A program made the position numbers and the translations under genes. Shown here piece by piece: positions 5,760 through 8,724 of a stretch of 8,724 nt of DNA. Source of the DNA: Fimbriimonas sp. GTDB lineage: Bacteria > Armatimonadota > Fimbriimonadia > Fimbriimonadales > Fimbriimonadaceae. The notes under the pieces were generated by a model. It was not told where the DNA came from and made no database searches. It saw only the letters and a list, made by a program, of their open reading frames with translations. Numbering within the stretch: the first letter of the stretch is position 1; each line of letters starts with the position of its first letter. The DNA is taken from NCBI GenBank assembly GCA_030447945.1, contig JAUJNV010000089.1:1-8724 (forward strand). Direction: 5' to 3'.

Positions 5760-6390
5760 CGACCTCCGTGTACCCTCAGCTTCGCCCGGGGCAGGCGCCG
5801 ATGGGCAGGTCCGGGTTACGGCAATCTCGACTTTCATGGCCTTTAACAGCTCCCCATCCAGTTCGAGGCTCAAAGCCCATCCGCCTTCGCCAGCGCTCGG
5901 CCGAGCGCCGAGGTCAGCTTCGCCAAAACAGGCGTTGGGCTCCCGCGGTGTCCTGCGTCGCGCAGGGGCTCTTCATCGTCCCGAACAACGACGTCATCAC
6001 ATTGGTCTGGTGATCACGAGGAGGAACTGCTCTCCGGCTGGCTCCGTCTAGGCTCCTTCCAGCTCAAGCATGCGGAAACCTTCGTCTGGTGATCGATCTC
6101 GTGCCCGTTCTCCATCGAAGACGACTGCTCCCTTGATCTCGCCCCGGCGTACTCGATCCGGTCGTTCGCGCCCTGATGCGTGCGCACCACGGTAATGAGC
6201 CGCCCTCGACGGTGAGGGTGCTCGTCTCGCACTTGCCTCTTCAGCCCCTTAAAGGCGGCCCCCGCCTTGCGCACAACCTCATCCGCGTTAGGATTTCCAC
6301 CCCTTGCGGCAAGGCCTGCGGAGCGAGAGCAGCAAAGGTGAATAGATAGGGCGCGAGGCAGCAGAGGATTGAGGTATAGAGGTGGCCATG
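5760..6390 (-). pseudogene. Remnant of a small secreted-protein gene, multiply frameshifted
   Basis: Protein-like stretches lie in changing frames on the minus strand. They start with a signal-peptide-like 'LYTSILCCLAPYLFTFAALA' (from about 6381). This is followed by 'NPNADEVVRKAGAAFKGLK' (about 6295-6239), 'VVRTHQGANDRIEYAG' (about 6190-6144), 'GEIKGAVVFDGE' (from 6143) and 'GFRMLELEGA' ending at a TAG (6050-6048). After that come 'GEQFLLVITRP', 'NVMTSLFGTMKSPC' (from 6003) and 'WALSLELDGELLKAMKVEIA' (about 5887-5828). Each piece has codon choice like the neighbouring genes, but no frame stays open for the whole length. I do not recognise the family; the order suggests an exported protein. 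The last pieces may instead be the N-terminus of the metallopeptidase gene that follows. The stretch 6391-6589 shows no gene I can support. Confidence 0.4.
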
Positions 6391-6589
6391 GTTCAGCCGC
6401 GGTTCTCCCTCGAGCCGTGGGCGAACTTCGCCCCGCCTGAAAGCCGCAAGCACCAGCCTTGGGACGTGATGAGCAGGAGGAACCGCTGGGTGCCCTCCGA
6501 AGACATGACCCCGCGCCCCCGGCGGAGGAATTTGCCAGGACGCCGAGGGTAGATGTGCCATGCCGGTCTTTCCTGATCGCGCGGCGGAG

Positions 6590-6901
6590 CTACGCGCACC
6601 GGCGTGAGATGACGTCCACATTTCCCGTCGCGAAGAGGACGCCAAAGACGAGGAAGGGGAGGGCGCCGATCGCCAGGCCCGCGGCCGGATTGGACCAGAC
6701 CAACGCGCACGCCACCGAGAAAAGGAGCGCCGTCGAGCCCGCCGCGATGATTCCTCCGCGAAGGGCTCGCATCCCTTGGTCCCGCATCTCGGGCGTCAAG
6801 GCCGCCCGCACGGAACCTCTCGCTCGGTGCATTAAGACGCAGTAGCTCAGCCTCTCCAGGGCCAGCAACCCGAAGGCGACGCTTGCTAAAAGCTGCATCA
6901 T
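6590..6901 (-). CDS. Small integral membrane protein, unknown function
   Basis: This 103-residue protein has three predicted membrane helices: about 2-22 ('LLASVAFGLLALERLSYCVL'), about 49-69 ('GGIIAAGSTALLFSVACALV') and about 73-91 ('AAGLAIGALPFLVFGVLFA'). They are joined by a basic loop at about 25-48 ('HRARGSVRAALTPEMRDQG') and followed by a short polar tail. I do not recognise the family. Two adjacent ATGs (6901 and 6898) are possible starts, and neither has a clear Shine-Dalgarno sequence. The gene is divergent from the patatin-like gene across about 100 bp, and its 3' end faces the broken coding block. The hydrophobic pattern and clean frame support a real gene, but a short ORF in GC-rich DNA carries some risk of being spurious. 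Confidence 0.55.
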   Translation of the reverse strand: MMQLLASVAFGLLALERLSYCVLMHRARGSVRAALTPEMRDQGMRALRGGIIAAGSTALLFSVACALVWSNPAAGLAIGALPFLVFGVLFATGNVDVISRRCA

Positions 6902-7003
6902 GATCGGTCATACGCGACGCCGCTTGAGCGGGTTTCGGCCTCTCCTGCTTTCTGCCGCCCAACCTCTAGTAATGGCAGGGGCGATGCACTAGACTCGTTG
7001 CCG

Positions 7004-8724
7004 GTGGCTTTAACGAAGACCTGCGAATACCAGAAGGAGGTTCGGTTCGCGGTCGTCATGTACGGCGGGATCTCCCTCGCGATTTACATGAACGGGGTGG
7101 CGCGGGAGCTGCTGAGCCTGGTCCGGGCGACGGCGCCGGCAGACGGCATCGACAAAAACCATTGCCCGCCGCTGGTACCCGACGAGGGGCTTCTGGGGGC
7201 GGAGGCGGTCTACCGCGAGCTTTCGCACCACATTTTGCTCGGGGCCCCGGAAGACACGATTCCGGTGAGGTTCCTGGTCGACATCATCTCCGGCACCTCG
7301 GCGGGTGGCCTGAACGGCGTCTTCCTGGCGAAGGCGCTCGCCAACGAGCTGCCGATCACGACCCTGCAGGATCTCTGGGTGGCCGAAGGCGAGATCCTGA
7401 AGCTCATCAACGACGGCCAGAGCTACACCGACCTGGGCGGCTTAGGCGGCCGGCATCCCGAGTCGCTGCTGAACAGCGACCGGATGTACGCGAAGATCCT
7501 CACCGCCTTCTACCAGATGGAGAGGCTCGGCCCGGCCAAAGCGTCGCCCATCTCCCGGCTCGTGGACACCCTCGACCTGCACGTGACCGCGACCGACCTT
7601 CGCGGCCTGAACACGCCGATCTACATCAACAAGAGCGACGAGCCGCCGGACCCGGATCGGCTCAAAAAACGGGACCTCGACCCGCTCCTCGCGCACGCGA
7701 TCCTCGAGCGCCGGCACCGGGCAGTGTTTCAGTTTCGCTACGCCGACTGGATCGCCCGCGAGAACCCGAACGTCACGCCTTGGAACGACTTCTCGCCTTC
7801 GAACACGCCTTTCCTCGCCTTCTGCGGCCGATGCACCTCCTCGATCGTGCCCGCGTTCGAGCCGATGCGCCTCATCGACGCCAAACGGGTGCTCCAGTCC
7901 GGCGCGAATCCCAGCCCCTCGACCTACCGCTACGAGCCGAAAAAGTGGAACGCGTTCTTCCGTGACTACTGGCGCAGCGCCCCGTTCTACAGCCCCGACG
8001 TCGAAGGAGGCAAAGCGATCCAAGCCGCGATCGAGGACTTCGAGCTCCGGCAGTTCGGCGACGGAGCCTACCTGGACAACAAGCCGTTCACCCACGCGAC
8101 GGCCACCCTCGCCCGGCGACGGGCCGACGTGGAGGTGGAGCGAAAGCTGCTCTACGTCGAGCCCCACCCGGCGGACCCGAACGCGATCGAAGTGACGGCG
8201 GAGCGCGTGGGCGACAAGCCCAAGCTCGACTTCGTGGACCACATATCGGCCGCCACCGGCCTCCCCCGCAAGGAGCCGATCCGCGACGACGTGGCCGCCC
8301 TTCGCGCCCGCAGCGAGCTGCTTCAGCGCATGGCCAATCTGCGACGAGATTCGAACGCGGCGTCTCCCCTGTCGATCTCCCCCGACGATCCTCGTGAGTT
8401 CGCCTACCGTCAGGTGCGGGTCGCCGCGACCCTCGATGCGCTGACCGACACGCTCCGCCAACTGCTCGGGATGGAGGACGAGTCGCCCTACGTTCCCGCT
8501 CTGCGCGTCCTTCTAGAGGCCTGGAAAGAGGAGCTCGAGCCGGAGGACGGGGCCTTTCTCCACCGGTACGACGCCGGCTACCTGCTCCGACGCCACGTCC
8601 ACCTGCGCCGAGGCCTCGGGCGCGCCTCGGGGGAGGCGATGGGGGACCTCCGGAAAAATTTCTTGAGGACCCAGCGGTCCCTGAACGGCAGGTTCTTCGA
8701 GCGACTCGCCGCCCGCCCCTACCT
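7004..8724 (+). CDS. Large bacterial patatin-like phospholipase (C-terminus beyond window)
   Basis: This gene runs off the right edge; 573 residues are visible without interruption. It fits the large 'patatin-like protein' family of bacteria (TIGR03607 type, members around 1000 residues), a lipid acyl hydrolase with a Ser-Asp dyad. The oxyanion-hole region is 'VVMYGGISLAIYMNGV' (17-32). The nucleophile elbow is 'DIISGTSAGGLNG' (93-105) with Ser99 (codon 7298-7300). The dyad Asp is Asp353 in 'GDGAYLDNKPF' (352-362; codon 8060-8062), a DG[A/G] motif. Both catalytic residues are present, so activity is expected. The start is most likely GTG at 7004, which leaves about 12 residues before the first strand 'EVRFAVVMYGG'. 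TTG at 6998 is an alternative. The ATG at 7058 would cut into the first strand and is rejected. No strong Shine-Dalgarno or promoter is visible in the 102-bp divergent spacer. No signal peptide is seen. Confidence 0.9.
   Translation, partial: MALTKTCEYQKEVRFAVVMYGGISLAIYMNGVARELLSLVRATAPADGIDKNHCPPLVPDEGLLGAEAVYRELSHHILLGAPEDTIPVRFLVDIISGTSAGGLNGVFLAKALANELPITTLQDLWVAEGEILKLINDGQSYTDLGGLGGRHPESLLNSDRMYAKILTAFYQMERLGPAKASPISRLVDTLDLHVTATDLRGLNTPIYINKSDEPPDPDRLKKRDLDPLLAHAILERRHRAVFQFRYADWIARENPNVTPWNDFSPSNTPFLAFCGRCTSSIVPAFEPMRLIDAKRVLQSGANPSPSTYRYEPKKWNAFFRDYWRSAPFYSPDVEGGKAIQAAIEDFELRQFGDGAYLDNKPFTHATATLARRRADVEVERKLLYVEPHPADPNAIEVTAERVGDKPKLDFVDHISAATGLPRKEPIRDDVAALRARSELLQRMANLRRDSNAASPLSISPDDPREFAYRQVRVAATLDALTDTLRQLLGMEDESPYVPALRVLLEAWKEELEPEDGAFLHRYDAGYLLRRHVHLRRGLGRASGEAMGDLRKNFLRTQRSLNGRFFERLAARPY

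Noticed and set aside
6388..6552. Plus-strand short frame of 54 codons starting at ATG 6388 with an AGAGGTGG upstream
   Set aside because: It has a plausible ribosome-binding site, but the frame lies opposite degraded minus-strand sequence. Both strands share third-codon positions here, so GC3 cannot support it, and no family is recognised.
6393..6962. Minus-strand frame of 189 codons overlapping the small membrane protein
   Set aside because: The product is Arg/Pro-rich for most of its length. The membrane-protein frame over the same bases gives a coherent three-helix protein.
6902..7003. Promoter for the patatin-like gene (TTGAGC at 6924-6929, TAGACT at 6990-6995)
   Set aside because: Neither box has a partner at 16-18 nt, so there is no supportable sigma-70 promoter.
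7442..8461. Minus-strand open frame of 339 codons
   Set aside because: It is antisense to the patatin-like gene, which carries GTSAGG and DGA motifs in a continuous frame.

Overview
The window is GC-rich and gene-dense. It looks like a chromosomal stretch of a Gram-negative-type bacterium: it has a lipobox lipoprotein, a PEP-CTERM sorting signal, a YgiC/glutathionylspermidine-synthase-like ATP-grasp protein, a GyrI-like protein and a large bacterial patatin-like protein. PEP-CTERM proteins plus this gene mix would fit Acidobacteriota, Myxococcota/Deltaproteobacteria, Verrucomicrobiota or relatives. The sequence alone does not decide between them. I see no rRNA, tRNA, CRISPR array, IS transposase, integrase or phage module.

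Layout: everything from 1 to about 6901 is read on the minus strand; one large gene at the right end is on the plus strand. Going down the minus strand from 6901 there is a small three-helix membrane protein (6590-6901). Next comes a block of broken coding sequence (about 5286-6390). It leads into the intact 3' part of a predicted zinc-metallopeptidase/hydrolase-like fusion (4288-about 5286). An unrecognised 217-residue protein follows (3349-4002), then a PEP-CTERM surface protein (2626-3207). After that is an overlapping pair of a tiny YgiB-like lipoprotein and a YgiC-like ATP-grasp enzyme (2265-2498 and 1129-2265). A 134-bp palindrome-rich repeat element follows (988-1121). Last is an abutting pair of a GyrI-like ligand-binding protein and a multi-pass membrane protein running off the left edge (468-935 and <1-467). 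The patatin-like phospholipase gene (7004->8724) is divergent from the rest and runs off the right edge.

Two adjacent minus-strand pairs look translationally coupled: stop and start share one base (TGATG) at 2263-2267, and they abut directly (TAGATG) at 465-470. The first resembles the E. coli ygiB-ygiC arrangement and suggests envelope work. The second pairs a soluble ligand-binding fold with a membrane protein of unknown function. The other genes look independent.

Most notable are the reduced YgiB/YgiC pair, the repeat element, the metallopeptidase fusion whose hydrolase-like half has Gly where the nucleophile is expected, and the frameshift clustering confined to one block between intact genes. 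I found no convincing new multi-gene system such as a defence island.
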